A stretch of 12,348 nucleotides of DNA from a bacterium (Candidatus Howlettbacteria) CG_4_10_14_0_8_um_filter_40_9 (GCA_002785325.1 PFMH01000034.1:1-12348); one strand, 5' to 3'. Counted from the stretch's first letter, positions 5,540 to 12,095 are shown. Made by a program: numbers and translations. The notes: a model not told the origin generated them from the sequence alone.

Positions 5540-6808
5540 TTAGTCTTTCCTCAACTTACCCAATTTATCCTTTATCTTCCCTTCGAATCCATTTTCAGTT
5601 GGATGATAGTATTTTTTGCCCCTTAGATTCTCGGGGAGATAATCTTCTTTAACCCAATTTTCTTTATAATCATGCGGATACTTATAGTCCTTGCCATGTC
5701 CGAGGCTTTTCGCCAACTTGGTCGGAGCGTTTCGAAGATGAAGCGGTATAGGGTCCAGCTTTTTATTTTGTATGTCATCGAGGGCATCGAGGATCGCCAT
5801 TTTGGAAGCATTGGACTTCGGAGCCGAAGCGAGATAGAGAACACACTGTGATAATATCAGCTGAGATTCCGGCATACCGATAAAGTTCACCGCGTCAGCA
5901 GTAGATTGCGCCAGTATTAGTGAATGCGGATCGGCGTTTCCGATATCCTCCGAAGCAAATATTACCATCCTCCGCGCGATAAACTTCGCATCTTCACCAG
6001 AAGATATCATCCGCGCCAGATAATGAACTGCCGCATCAGGATCAGACCCTCGCATACTTTTTATAAATGCAGAGATGACATCGTAATGATTGTCTCCACC
6101 CTTGTCCCATCTCAAGTTTTTGGACGCTATCGCCTGCTTTACAAAATCTAATGTTATTTTATCCCCTTTCACTTCGCTAGCGATAACTTCCAAAACATTC
6201 AAGGCCAGTCTTGCATCGCCATTTGCAAAACTGGCTAGATAGTCGAGAGATTTACTGTCAATATTTAAATTTTGATTTCCAAGGCCGTTTTTCTTATCTT
6301 TTAAAACATTTTTAAGTATACGCTTAATATCTTTATCAGTAAGAGACTCCAGCTTAAAAAGTCTAGACCTTGAAAGAAGAGCACTATTGATCTCGAAACC
6401 CGGGTTTTCCGTTGTCGCACCGATGAGAATGATGGTTCCGTTTTCGATATGCGGGAGAAATGCGTCTTGCTGGGCCTTATTGAAACGGTGGATCTCATCT
6501 GCAAAAAGAATAGTTTTTTGTCCTAATCTTAGATCCTCTTGAGCTTCCTTCACAACTTTCCTAACATCAGCTACGCCGGAAGTTACCGCGCTAAACTCCA
6601 CAAAGCGAGACTTTGTATTTTTCGCAATGATCCGAGCGATAGTCGTCTTCCCCGTCCCTGGAGGACCCCAAAGAATTATCGAAGTCAGATTATCCGACTC
6701 GATGACAGAGCGCAATATCTTACCGTCAGCCAGCAGATGCTCCTGTCCGACAAAGTCTTTGAGTGACTTCGGTCTCGCCCTCTCGGCTAATGGAATATTA
6801 TTATTCAT
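5540..6808 (-). CDS. rarA: Replication-associated recombination protein A (RarA/MgsA), AAA+ ATPase
   Basis: 422 aa, usual family length. AAA+ module: RPKSLKDFVGQEHL box (12-25), Walker A GPPGTGKT (48-55), Walker B with DEIH (104-107), sensor 1 GATTENP (130-136) and the arginine-finger region LLSRSR (144-149). The C-terminal part has the RarA-specific lid and tetramerisation region (SMRGSDPDAAVHYLARMI, then ASEDIGNADP) and a tail with KYPHDY and GKKYYHPTENG. RarA acts at stalled replication forks and clamp-loader-like structures. The ATG at 6808 has no SD; an extended -10 TGCTAAGAT lies 6 nt before it, so the mRNA should be leaderless. The NUDIX gene lies 56 bp upstream on the same strand. Confidence 0.95.
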   Translation of the reverse strand: MNNNIPLAERARPKSLKDFVGQEHLLADGKILRSVIESDNLTSIILWGPPGTGKTTIARIIAKNTKSRFVEFSAVTSGVADVRKVVKEAQEDLRLGQKTILFADEIHRFNKAQQDAFLPHIENGTIILIGATTENPGFEINSALLSRSRLFKLESLTDKDIKRILKNVLKDKKNGLGNQNLNIDSKSLDYLASFANGDARLALNVLEVIASEVKGDKITLDFVKQAIASKNLRWDKGGDNHYDVISAFIKSMRGSDPDAAVHYLARMISSGEDAKFIARRMVIFASEDIGNADPHSLILAQSTADAVNFIGMPESQLILSQCVLYLASAPKSNASKMAILDALDDIQNKKLDPIPLHLRNAPTKLAKSLGHGKDYKYPHDYKENWVKEDYLPENLRGKKYYHPTENGFEGKIKDKLGKLRKD

Positions 6809-6810
6809 GC

Positions 6811-6852
6811 CAAAATCTTAGCATGAATAGAGAAAAAGGATAAGTGGACAAA
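6811..6852. repeat. Direct repeat, copy 1 (rarA promoter)
   Basis: Matches 7396-7437 at 35 of 42 positions by eye, same orientation. It covers the rarA -10 and upstream region. Similarity runs a few bases further toward the rarA start codon, where copy 2 has AAG instead of ATG. Confidence 0.6.
6815..6823 (-). promoter_or_regulatory. Leaderless extended -10 promoter of rarA
   Basis: Minus-strand TGcTAAGAT (6823-6815) followed by six bases and the rarA ATG, putting +1 on the A of the ATG. TTATCC (6843-6838) 17 nt upstream is a weak -35. The whole block is duplicated upstream of the NUDIX gene. Confidence 0.55.
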
Positions 6853-6864
6853 TATGATAATCTC

Positions 6865-7338
6865 CTAAATTTTTCCTGAGAAATATTCTAACGCTTTTAA
6901 GGCATAAAACTGTACATCATCAGGGATACCGTAATCATTTTTTTCTATTTCTTCTTTTGTAAACCATTTACATTCATCAGTTATTTCTGTTTCTGAAAGC
7001 TTTAGTTGATCGGTTTCTGTTTGTACGAAGTATATAAATGCAATGTGCTCATGACTGTCTGAAATACGATGCCTATTTATATATTGTGGAGGAATAATTG
7101 ATAGTTTATTTCCTTTAAAAACTGGTGTTTTGTTTTCTGAGTCCACTATAACAATATCTAACCCGACTTCCTCCTTCACTTCTCTGATGGCTGCCTCGTT
7201 TGGATCCTCATCCAGCTCTATATGCCCTCCGACGCTCAACCATATCTTGAACTTGTCATGCTGTCTAAGGAGAACCTTATTATTAAACACAATAAATGTT
7301 TCGGCACAAAAATCAATTTTTTCATGTATATGTGGCAT
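6865..7338 (-). CDS. NUDIX hydrolase
   Basis: 157 aa, one NUDIX domain. The Nudix box is complete: G38-x5-E44-x7-R52-E53-V54-x-E56-E57-x-G59-L60, the Mg2+-binding helix that hydrolyses nucleoside diphosphates linked to another group. N-terminal FIVFNNKVLLRQHDKFKIWLSVGGHIE is the usual strand entering the box; later HEHIAFIYFV and EITDECKWFTKEEI are typical of general-purpose NUDIX proteins. The substrate (damaged nucleotide, NDP-sugar, cofactor) cannot be told. No SD lies before the ATG at 7338. The gene is visibly more AT-rich in its codons than rarA or infB, and it lies between two copies of the rarA promoter block (6811-6852 and 7396-7437), which suggests it was inserted here. Confidence 0.9.
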   Translation of the reverse strand: MPHIHEKIDFCAETFIVFNNKVLLRQHDKFKIWLSVGGHIELDEDPNEAAIREVKEEVGLDIVIVDSENKTPVFKGNKLSIIPPQYINRHRISDSHEHIAFIYFVQTETDQLKLSETEITDECKWFTKEEIEKNDYGIPDDVQFYALKALEYFSGKI

Positions 7339-7395
7339 AGGATTTGATTTATTTATTTATATTTTTGAAACTTTCTGATGTTCGATCATTCTTAG

Positions 7396-7437
7396 CAAAA
7401 TATTAACATGAATAGAAAAATATAATAAGTAGACAAA
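7396..7437. repeat. Direct repeat, copy 2 (upstream of the NUDIX gene)
   Basis: Second copy of the rarA promoter block, 585 bp from the first. Together the copies bracket the NUDIX gene. The core TGAATAGA, TAAG and GACAAA are shared by both. Confidence 0.6.
7400..7408 (-). promoter_or_regulatory. Probable promoter of the NUDIX gene (copy of the rarA promoter)
   Basis: Minus-strand TGtTAATAT (7408-7400) aligns with the rarA extended -10. Predicted start near 7393 gives a leader of about 55 nt, which contains a 10-codon ORF (7389-7357, MIEHQKVSKI) starting near where the ancestral rarA start would align. Confidence 0.45.
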
Positions 7438-7460
7438 ATCTTTTAATTAGGAGTAAGAAG

Positions 7461-7469
7461 TGCTAAAAT
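7461..7469 (+). promoter_or_regulatory. Leaderless extended -10 promoter of the U32 gene
   Basis: TGcTAAAAT with 7 bases to the ATG at 7477, giving a leader of 0-1 nt. AGGAG at 7449-7453 is 23 nt from the ATG, too far to serve as its SD, and would lie upstream of the predicted transcript. Confidence 0.55.
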
Positions 7470-7476
7470 TCCCTTT

Positions 7477-8904
7477 ATGGCGAATACTCCAGAGTTAATA
7501 TTACCTGCTGCTGATTTGAATAAAACAAAATACGCCTTTATGTATGGCGCGGATACCGTCTATGGCGGATTGCCTGGGTTTTCCTTGCGCAAAGCCGAAG
7601 TGAATTTTACCCTTAAAACTCTGAGTGAAGCTATCGATTATGCACATAATTTGAAAAATAAATTTTATATCACGCTCAATATCTTCCCAAAAAATAACCA
7701 GATAGATACGCTTAAAAAAGAAATTGTGAAGTTGGCGAAGTTAAACCCTGATGCATTTATCATCTCCGATCCGGGGCTCATCCAAGTCGCAAAGAAATTA
7801 GCACCTAAAGTACGGATTCACCTATCTACTCAAGCGAATACCTTGAACTATGAATCGGTGAAGTTTTGGAAATCACAGGGGGTGAAACGGATAGTTTTGG
7901 CGAGAGAATTAACATTGAAAGAAATTGCCGAGATAAAGAAAAAAGTACCGGCAATGGAACTCGAATGTTTCGTCCACGGCGCGATGTGTATCTCCTACTC
8001 TGGCAGATGTCTGATGTCCTCATTTATGACTGGCAGAGAGTCCAATCAGGGGCTTTGTACCCAACCCTGCCGGTGGCAGTATAGGGCAGTAAACAGTAAA
8101 CAGATAACAGATAACAAGAAAATCCGTGTCAATCCGTCCATTGAAAATCCGTGTCAATCCGCGTTTCTCGAGGAGAAACAAAGACCCGGAGAATATTTTC
8201 CGATAGAAGAAGATGTAAATGGAACTTATATCATGAACTCGAAAGATTTATGTTTAATAGAGCACTTGGAAGAACTCCAAAAAGCAGGGGTAAGTGCGTT
8301 TAAGGTCGAAGGGAGAAATAAGAGTGAATATTATGTCTCTATTGCTGCCAAGAGTTATAGGCAAGCAATTGAGACAATTTCCAATTCCCAATATCCAATA
8401 TCCAAGAAAAAGAATGATTTAAAAAAATTAAAGGAAGAATTGGAAACGTTGAATTACCGAGACTACACGACTGGGTTTATATTTGGCAAGGCAAAACTTA
8501 TGGGCGAAACGTATAACGACCGCGCGCCGATAAGAAAGTATGAGTTTGTAGGAGTGGTGGAAAGTCAGTTAACAGCAAGCAGCAAGCAATTAACAGGAGA
8601 CATTCCTTTCCCTGTCATTCTGGCGACGGCTAGGAGACCAGAATCCGAACAATCGCAAAAGAAATATGATTCTGGACAAGCCAGAATGACACAATACCGC
8701 ATCCAAGTTCGAAACAAAATAAAGAAAAACGACACCCTCGAGATCATAACGCCGACAGAAACTGTAAAGTTCAAAATCAAAGACTTTTATAATCTGCGAA
8801 AAGAAAAGATCGCCGAAGCCAGCCATGGAAACAAGAACTCATACATATTCGCCGAACTGCCAAAAGTACCGATCGGAAGTTTGATAAGAAAGAAGCTAAA
8901 ATGA
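7477..8904 (+). CDS. trhP: U32-family protein, TrhP/YegQ-like (tRNA U34 hydroxylation), with repeat-derived insertions
   Basis: 475 aa. N-terminal barrel begins ELILPAADLNKTKYAFMYGADTVYGG; U32 signature at 163-202 (ECFVHGAMCISYSGRCLMSSF...QGLCTQPCRW) with C171, C178, C194 and C198, the four cysteines expected to hold an Fe-S cluster. RPGEYFPIEED and NSKDLCLIEHLEEL...FKVEGRNKSEYY are typical of TrhP, which uses prephenate to make ho5U34 in tRNA; RlhA (23S rRNA) is the other option but is longer. Members were long labelled peptidases. The C-terminal domain ends VRNKIKKNDTLEIITP and IPIGSLIRKKLK-like residues. Compared with the usual layout, residues about 204-229, 301-313 and 364-405 are extra and encoded by tandem or palindromic DNA repeats, all in frame. 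Leaderless start at 7477. The 3' 135 nt recurs as a fragment at 9460-9600. Confidence 0.88.
   Translation: MANTPELILPAADLNKTKYAFMYGADTVYGGLPGFSLRKAEVNFTLKTLSEAIDYAHNLKNKFYITLNIFPKNNQIDTLKKEIVKLAKLNPDAFIISDPGLIQVAKKLAPKVRIHLSTQANTLNYESVKFWKSQGVKRIVLARELTLKEIAEIKKKVPAMELECFVHGAMCISYSGRCLMSSFMTGRESNQGLCTQPCRWQYRAVNSKQITDNKKIRVNPSIENPCQSAFLEEKQRPGEYFPIEEDVNGTYIMNSKDLCLIEHLEELQKAGVSAFKVEGRNKSEYYVSIAAKSYRQAIETISNSQYPISKKKNDLKKLKEELETLNYRDYTTGFIFGKAKLMGETYNDRAPIRKYEFVGVVESQLTASSKQLTGDIPFPVILATARRPESEQSQKKYDSGQARMTQYRIQVRNKIKKNDTLEIITPTETVKFKIKDFYNLRKEKIAEASHGNKNSYIFAELPKVPIGSLIRKKLK
8087..8161 (+). repeat. In-gene insertion 1: 7-nt tandem repeat plus duplicated 19-mer
   Basis: CAGTAAA twice then CAGATAA twice in tandem (8087-8114), followed by GAAAATCCGTGTCAATCCG at 8118-8136 and again, identical, at 8143-8161. 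The 25-nt period is not a multiple of 3, so the two copies are read in different frames (KIRVNP, then ENPCQS). It sits between the CRW motif and RPGEYFPIEED, where relatives have a short loop. Confidence 0.8.
8374..8406 (+). repeat. In-gene insertion 2: NNNCAAT heptads
   Basis: Consecutive 7-mers AGACAAT, TTCCAAT, TCCCAAT, ATCCAAT, then ATCCAAG around this segment encode TISNSQYPISK in the linker before the C-terminal domain. They match in reverse complement the heptads of the infB-rbfA spacer. Confidence 0.65.
8566..8593 (+). repeat. In-gene insertion 3: CAGnnAA-type heptads
   Basis: Four 7-mers in tandem, CAGTTAA, CAGCAAG, CAGCAAG, CAATTAA, of the same type as those at 8087-8114. They encode QLTASSKQL directly before the palindromic element. 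Confidence 0.7.
8613..8691. repeat. In-gene insertion 4: 79-bp nested palindrome
   Basis: Outer arms TGTCATTCTGGC (8613-8624) and GCCAGAATGACA (8680-8691) are perfect 12-bp inverted repeats. Inner arms CCAGAATC (8638-8645) and GATTCTGG (8668-8675) are perfect 8-bp inverted repeats. It can fold as one long stem or as two hairpins (ATTCTGG with CCAGAAT on each side). It looks like a REP/MITE-type intergenic element but is read through in frame (residues 380-405). Confidence 0.8.
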
Positions 8905-8941
8905 TTTAACGAAGCGAAAGCTTTCTCCTGTAAATATTAAT

Positions 8942-8970
8942 AAGAGGGCATATCCCTGTCCTCTTCTTTT
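8942..8970. terminator. Weak bidirectional terminator between convergent genes
   Basis: AAGAGG (8942-8947) pairs with CCTCTT (8960-8965) across a 12-nt loop, with TTTT at 8967-8970 for the plus strand and ATTAATATTT on the minus side. It lies between the convergent U32 and DUF5667-like genes. Confidence 0.45.
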
Positions 8971-8986
8971 AAGTGTCGAAAAATAC

Positions 8987-9397
8987 TTATTCTGCCTTCT
9001 TTGATTCACCGCTTTCGCTGCTTTCTTTTTTTTCGTTATCCTCTTTAGATTCGGTTTCTTCAGGAGACTCTGGCGCCTCAACTTCCTCTTTTTCTATTTC
9101 GTCCTCTAGTTCTTCAATTTTTTCATCTAACTCTTTTGCTTCATCACCTTCTACTTCGTCTCTTTCTTCTTTGCGTTCTTCAAGCACAGCTTTATTAAAA
9201 TCCCGCTTTTTTTGCGAATCGTTTATCCTAGTGCCCTGAAGCTCCTCGAGTTTCAAATCCACTGGATACAATAAATCTCCTGGAACCGCACTGTTTGACG
9301 CTCCAACGGTAGATGCTCCCAAAACAAAAATAACGCCTGCTGTAACGATAGGAATTTTATATTCTTTTAGAAATGACTTCTGATTTTGGCTACTCAT
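8987..9397 (-). CDS. Small membrane-anchored or secreted acidic protein, DUF5667-like
   Basis: 136 aa. Residues 15-33 form one hydrophobic segment (signal anchor, or signal peptide with possible cleavage near VGASNSA). SAVPGDLLYPVDLKLEELQ (36-54) matches the A-x-PGDxLYPxK core that I associate with DUF5667. Then a strongly charged, probably helical or coiled region (60-105) and a disordered E/S/K-rich tail (106-136). Predicted outside the membrane; function unknown. AAAGGAG lies 5 nt before the ATG, so initiation is SD-dependent, unlike its neighbours. It is divergent to the MFS genes and convergent to the U32 gene. The gene is bracketed by two copies of the U32 3' end (8764-8904 and 9460-9600), which suggests later insertion. 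Confidence 0.75.
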   Translation of the reverse strand: MSSQNQKSFLKEYKIPIVTAGVIFVLGASTVGASNSAVPGDLLYPVDLKLEELQGTRINDSQKKRDFNKAVLEERKEERDEVEGDEAKELDEKIEELEDEIEKEEVEAPESPEETESKEDNEKKESSESGESKKAE

Positions 9398-9402
9398 AAT
9401 TT

Positions 9403-9409
9403 CTCCTTT
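9403..9409 (-). promoter_or_regulatory. Shine-Dalgarno of the DUF5667-like gene
   Basis: AAAGGAG on the minus strand, 5 nt before the ATG at 9397. It is complementary to CUCC UU in the loop of the small RNA. Confidence 0.8.
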
Positions 9410-9420
9410 CTATGAAGCTT

Positions 9421-9433
9421 TACATATTATGTA
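9421..9433. promoter_or_regulatory. Palindrome in the DUF5667-like promoter region
   Basis: TACATAtTATGTA is a perfect 6+1+6 inverted repeat about 25 bp upstream of the ATG at 9397, in the area where a -10 (CATAAT on the minus strand) would fall. It may be an operator or simply part of an AT-rich promoter. Confidence 0.25.
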
Positions 9434-9459
9434 TATAATACTGCTTATGGGTTGATATT

Positions 9460-9600
9460 GTCAAATTCAAAATTGAAGACTTTTACAATCTGCGAAAAGA
9501 AAAAATCAACGAAGCCAGCCCTGGAAACAAGAACTCATACATATTCGCCGAACTGCCAGAAGTACCAATCGGGAGCTTGATAAGAAAGAAGCTAAAGTAA
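9460..9600 (+). pseudogene. Fragment of a second U32 gene (3' end only)
   Basis: Translates as VKFKIEDFYNLRKEKINEAS and onward to GSLIRKKLK with a TAA stop. It matches the last 47 codons of the U32 gene (8764-8904) with 13 nucleotide and 4 amino-acid differences in the final 135 nt. No start codon or RBS is seen, and an in-frame TAA lies just upstream, so it is not expressed as a protein. The homology stops abruptly near 9458 and at the stop codon. Confidence 0.85.
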
Positions 9601-9634
9601 TTGGTTAGCTCTTATATTCTAGCCTTATTTCGTC

Positions 9635-9640
9635 TATAAT
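9635..9640 (+). promoter_or_regulatory. Leaderless -10 of the first MFS gene
   Basis: Perfect TATAAT with 8 bases to the ATG at 9649, predicting a leader of about 2 nt. No SD is present. A -35 at 17-nt spacing (TTATAT, 9612-9617) is weak. Confidence 0.6.
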
Positions 9641-9648
9641 ATTGCTAG

Positions 9649-10860
9649 ATGAAAACATTTCGCAAACTTCTTTTAGCGTTTTTAATGGGAGGGATATTAT
9701 CCTTCGGGATATCTATCTTTGTTCCTTTTATCGCCCCATACCTCTCGAGCCTCGGTTTCAAAAACTCTACCATCAGTTATATGGGTTCTTTTGGAGCTAT
9801 CGGGATCGTAGCCATCTCACCCGTTATGGGGACTGCCTCTGACCGGATCGGAAGGAGAAAGGTCATCATCATGGGCCTTTTACTAGAGATCATGTCAATG
9901 CTTCTTTTGATAAATTTCGCTCGGTCCATCATACTGGCAACAACCGCGATGGTACTCCAGATCACCGCCGTTTTTGTCATCGCACTTACCTTACTCTCAT
10001 ACGTTGAAGACAATATGGACAAGAAAACCCGCGGTTTTTTCACTGGTATAAATGAAAGCATATACAGTATCGGCGGGCTGATCGGTCCTCTTGTTGGGGC
10101 TTTTTTGGTCAGCTTCTTACCGATCAATCAAGTTTTTAAATACAGCATCTTTGTAGATCTAGTACTCATAGCTTTAAGCTTTTTCTTAGACGAAGGCGAC
10201 TCTCTATATAAAAAGCCGAAGATAGGAGATTTCAATTTTTTAAGAGAAATAAAAGAATTCTGGTCAAATAAAAATCTGAAAGGTATGGGAATCCTCGGCA
10301 TCTTTATGCATTTTGCCACTCCCGGACTGTTTATTTTCTTACCGCTTTTTATAATCCAAGATCTAAAGGCGCCACTCAAGTACGTAGGTATCATGGCTAC
10401 TATGGCCACCGTTTTTAGTGTTTTTCAGTTCATACACGGATGGCTTTGCGATAAAAAAGGAAGTGAAAAATTTATCATCCTGGGCGCAAGTATAACTGCA
10501 ACATCCATGTTTCTCATATATTTTGTGCATTCTATATCAGCTCTTGTTTTGATAATACTTATTTACTCATTTGGTGCCAGCATGTGGAATACATCTGCTT
10601 GGTGCTATATGTCTACCATCGGTGAAAAAATGAAAAAAGAAGGCCAAACAACAGGTTCTTATGCCGCCTTCGCCAGAACGGGAGCATTCGCAAGCTTCCT
10701 TATAAGCGGAGCGTTGGTTTCGGTCATTGAGATAAGGGGACTTTTTCTAATCTATGGAACGCTCAAAGTAATGGCAATCATAGTTTCAACCAAATATATC
10801 TTTTTTGATGAAAGAAAACCGGTAAGAAGTCCCCTTTTTGAAACACAAAATGCAAACTAG
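9649..10860 (+). CDS. Major facilitator superfamily transporter (DHA1-like efflux), copy 1
   Basis: 403 aa with about 12 predicted membrane segments in two halves of six. The MFS motif A is clear between TM2 and TM3: GTASDRIGRRK (61-71); the equivalent loop of the second half is HGWLCDKKGS. There is a charged central loop near residues 185-210 between the halves, as usual. Such DHA1-type carriers export drugs or small metabolites by proton antiport in the cytoplasmic membrane; the substrate cannot be told. Leaderless start. A paralogue follows 44 bp downstream: 36 of the first 70 residues are identical by my count, and motif A falls at the same residue. Tandem duplication is the likely origin. 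Confidence 0.88.
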   Translation: MKTFRKLLLAFLMGGILSFGISIFVPFIAPYLSSLGFKNSTISYMGSFGAIGIVAISPVMGTASDRIGRRKVIIMGLLLEIMSMLLLINFARSIILATTAMVLQITAVFVIALTLLSYVEDNMDKKTRGFFTGINESIYSIGGLIGPLVGAFLVSFLPINQVFKYSIFVDLVLIALSFFLDEGDSLYKKPKIGDFNFLREIKEFWSNKNLKGMGILGIFMHFATPGLFIFLPLFIIQDLKAPLKYVGIMATMATVFSVFQFIHGWLCDKKGSEKFIILGASITATSMFLIYFVHSISALVLIILIYSFGASMWNTSAWCYMSTIGEKMKKEGQTTGSYAAFARTGAFASFLISGALVSVIEIRGLFLIYGTLKVMAIIVSTKYIFFDERKPVRSPLFETQNAN

Positions 10861-10892
10861 AAGAAGTGCTTTAATGTTTATGCTCGTTCAGC

Positions 10893-10898
10893 TATAAT
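10893..10898 (+). promoter_or_regulatory. Leaderless -10 of the second MFS gene
   Basis: Perfect TATAAT with 6 bases to the ATG at 10905, placing +1 on the start codon. TTTAAT (10870-10875) at 17-nt spacing is a weak -35. So the second gene is probably transcribed on its own although it lies close behind the first. Confidence 0.6.
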
Positions 10899-10904
10899 GA
10901 GCCT

Positions 10905-12095
10905 ATGACAAATTTTAGAAAACTTATCCCTACATTTATCGTCGGCGGATTTTTCAATCTGACTATAAGAACGATCACTCCTTTCGTCACGCCGTATCTT
11001 AGCTCCCTCGGATTTACAAATACAACTATCAGTTTTATGAACTCGGCCGCTACGCTGGCCATCATCTTCATAACTCCAATCATGGGAACCATCTCTGACA
11101 GAGTTGGCAGAAAAATGATAATATTCTTCGGCCTCCTATTTGAGATATTAGCCGTCTACCTTTTTGCGCATAATGGATACTCCCTTATATACGCTACTTT
11201 GGCAGTTATGATCATAAGTGTTATGTCCATGGCAATAGAGATAAATATCCTTTCCAGAGTCGAGGATATCTCCAGCGACGGAAGAAGAGGGACAGTGACT
11301 GGCGTCTATGAAAGCATCGCCAGCATTGGGATAATATTGGGTCCCATACTCGGTTCGGTTATTATTGCGAGAAGTTCTATAGATAATCTTTTCAAATTTG
11401 TCACTATCTCCTTTCTCTTTATTATTTTTCTAATTTTTATCTTAAAGGAGACATCAAGCCACTTAAATCTCAAAAATTTTCGCCTCAAACACATTTCAAG
11501 AGACTTCTGGAAAAGAGACAACCTAAAAGGACTGGGAATATTGGGATTTTTTGTAAGTTTTGCATATCCTGCCCAGACCGTCTTTCTGCCTCTTCTTCTC
11601 CTGAAAGATTTTCATCTTCCTTTAAAATATATAGGCTTTTTTACGGCAGCCGTTACGGCATTTTGCCTTCTCCAGTTTGTTCACGGGTGGCTTTGCGATA
11701 AGGTTGGTTCAAACATACTGATGATCATCGGAACTCTTATATATGCTTTTTCTCTTATCATGGTATCTGTCAATCACTCTCTTCCGCTGCTTGTCGCTCT
11801 CCTTCTCCTCTGGTCGCTCGGGGAGAGCCTCTGGAGCACCACCTCCCTTTGCCACCTTGCCGGCATAGGGGAAAAAAACAACAGACAAGGCCAGATGACA
11901 AGCTCATACTTCGCGATCATAAAAATGGGGTCATTTCTTAGCTTCCTTATAAGCGGTGTCTTAGTCTATTTTCTAGGCATTAGATTTCTATTTTTCTTTT
12001 ACGGAGTTATGCTGCTTTTTGGAATAATCACCGCCTCGATATATATATTGTTCGAAGATAAAAACTATAAGACGGCTCTCTTTAAGACGAAATAA
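10905..12095 (+). CDS. Major facilitator superfamily transporter (DHA1-like efflux), copy 2
   Basis: 396 aa, about 12 membrane segments. Motif A GTISDRVGRK (61-70) and second-half loop HGWLCDKVGS match copy 1. Conserved positions also include YLSSLGF near residue 31 and GVYES (copy 1 has GINES) after TM4, and SLGESLWSTTSLC against SFGASMWNTSAWC in the second half. Sequence elsewhere has diverged widely, so the duplication is old and the two may have different substrates or act as a pair; heterodimers are not usual for this family. No SD; own TATAAT. Ends TAA, followed by repeat DNA. Confidence 0.88.
   Translation: MTNFRKLIPTFIVGGFFNLTIRTITPFVTPYLSSLGFTNTTISFMNSAATLAIIFITPIMGTISDRVGRKMIIFFGLLFEILAVYLFAHNGYSLIYATLAVMIISVMSMAIEINILSRVEDISSDGRRGTVTGVYESIASIGIILGPILGSVIIARSSIDNLFKFVTISFLFIIFLIFILKETSSHLNLKNFRLKHISRDFWKRDNLKGLGILGFFVSFAYPAQTVFLPLLLLKDFHLPLKYIGFFTAAVTAFCLLQFVHGWLCDKVGSNILMIIGTLIYAFSLIMVSVNHSLPLLVALLLLWSLGESLWSTTSLCHLAGIGEKNNRQGQMTSSYFAIIKMGSFLSFLISGVLVYFLGIRFLFFFYGVMLLFGIITASIYILFEDKNYKTALFKTK

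Noticed and set aside
5461..5540. A replication origin
   Set aside because: Only two imperfect DnaA-like boxes, no dnaA, dnaN or rpmH nearby and no clear unwinding element array.
7357..7389. A 10-codon leader peptide (MIEHQKVSKI) before the NUDIX gene
   Set aside because: It lies in the decayed copy of the rarA start region and has no SD; no regulatory codon pattern or attenuator follows.
8087..8161. A CRISPR array
   Set aside because: Only two 19-nt repeats with a 6-nt gap inside a coding frame, next to 7-nt tandem repeats; no spacers of useful length and no cas genes.
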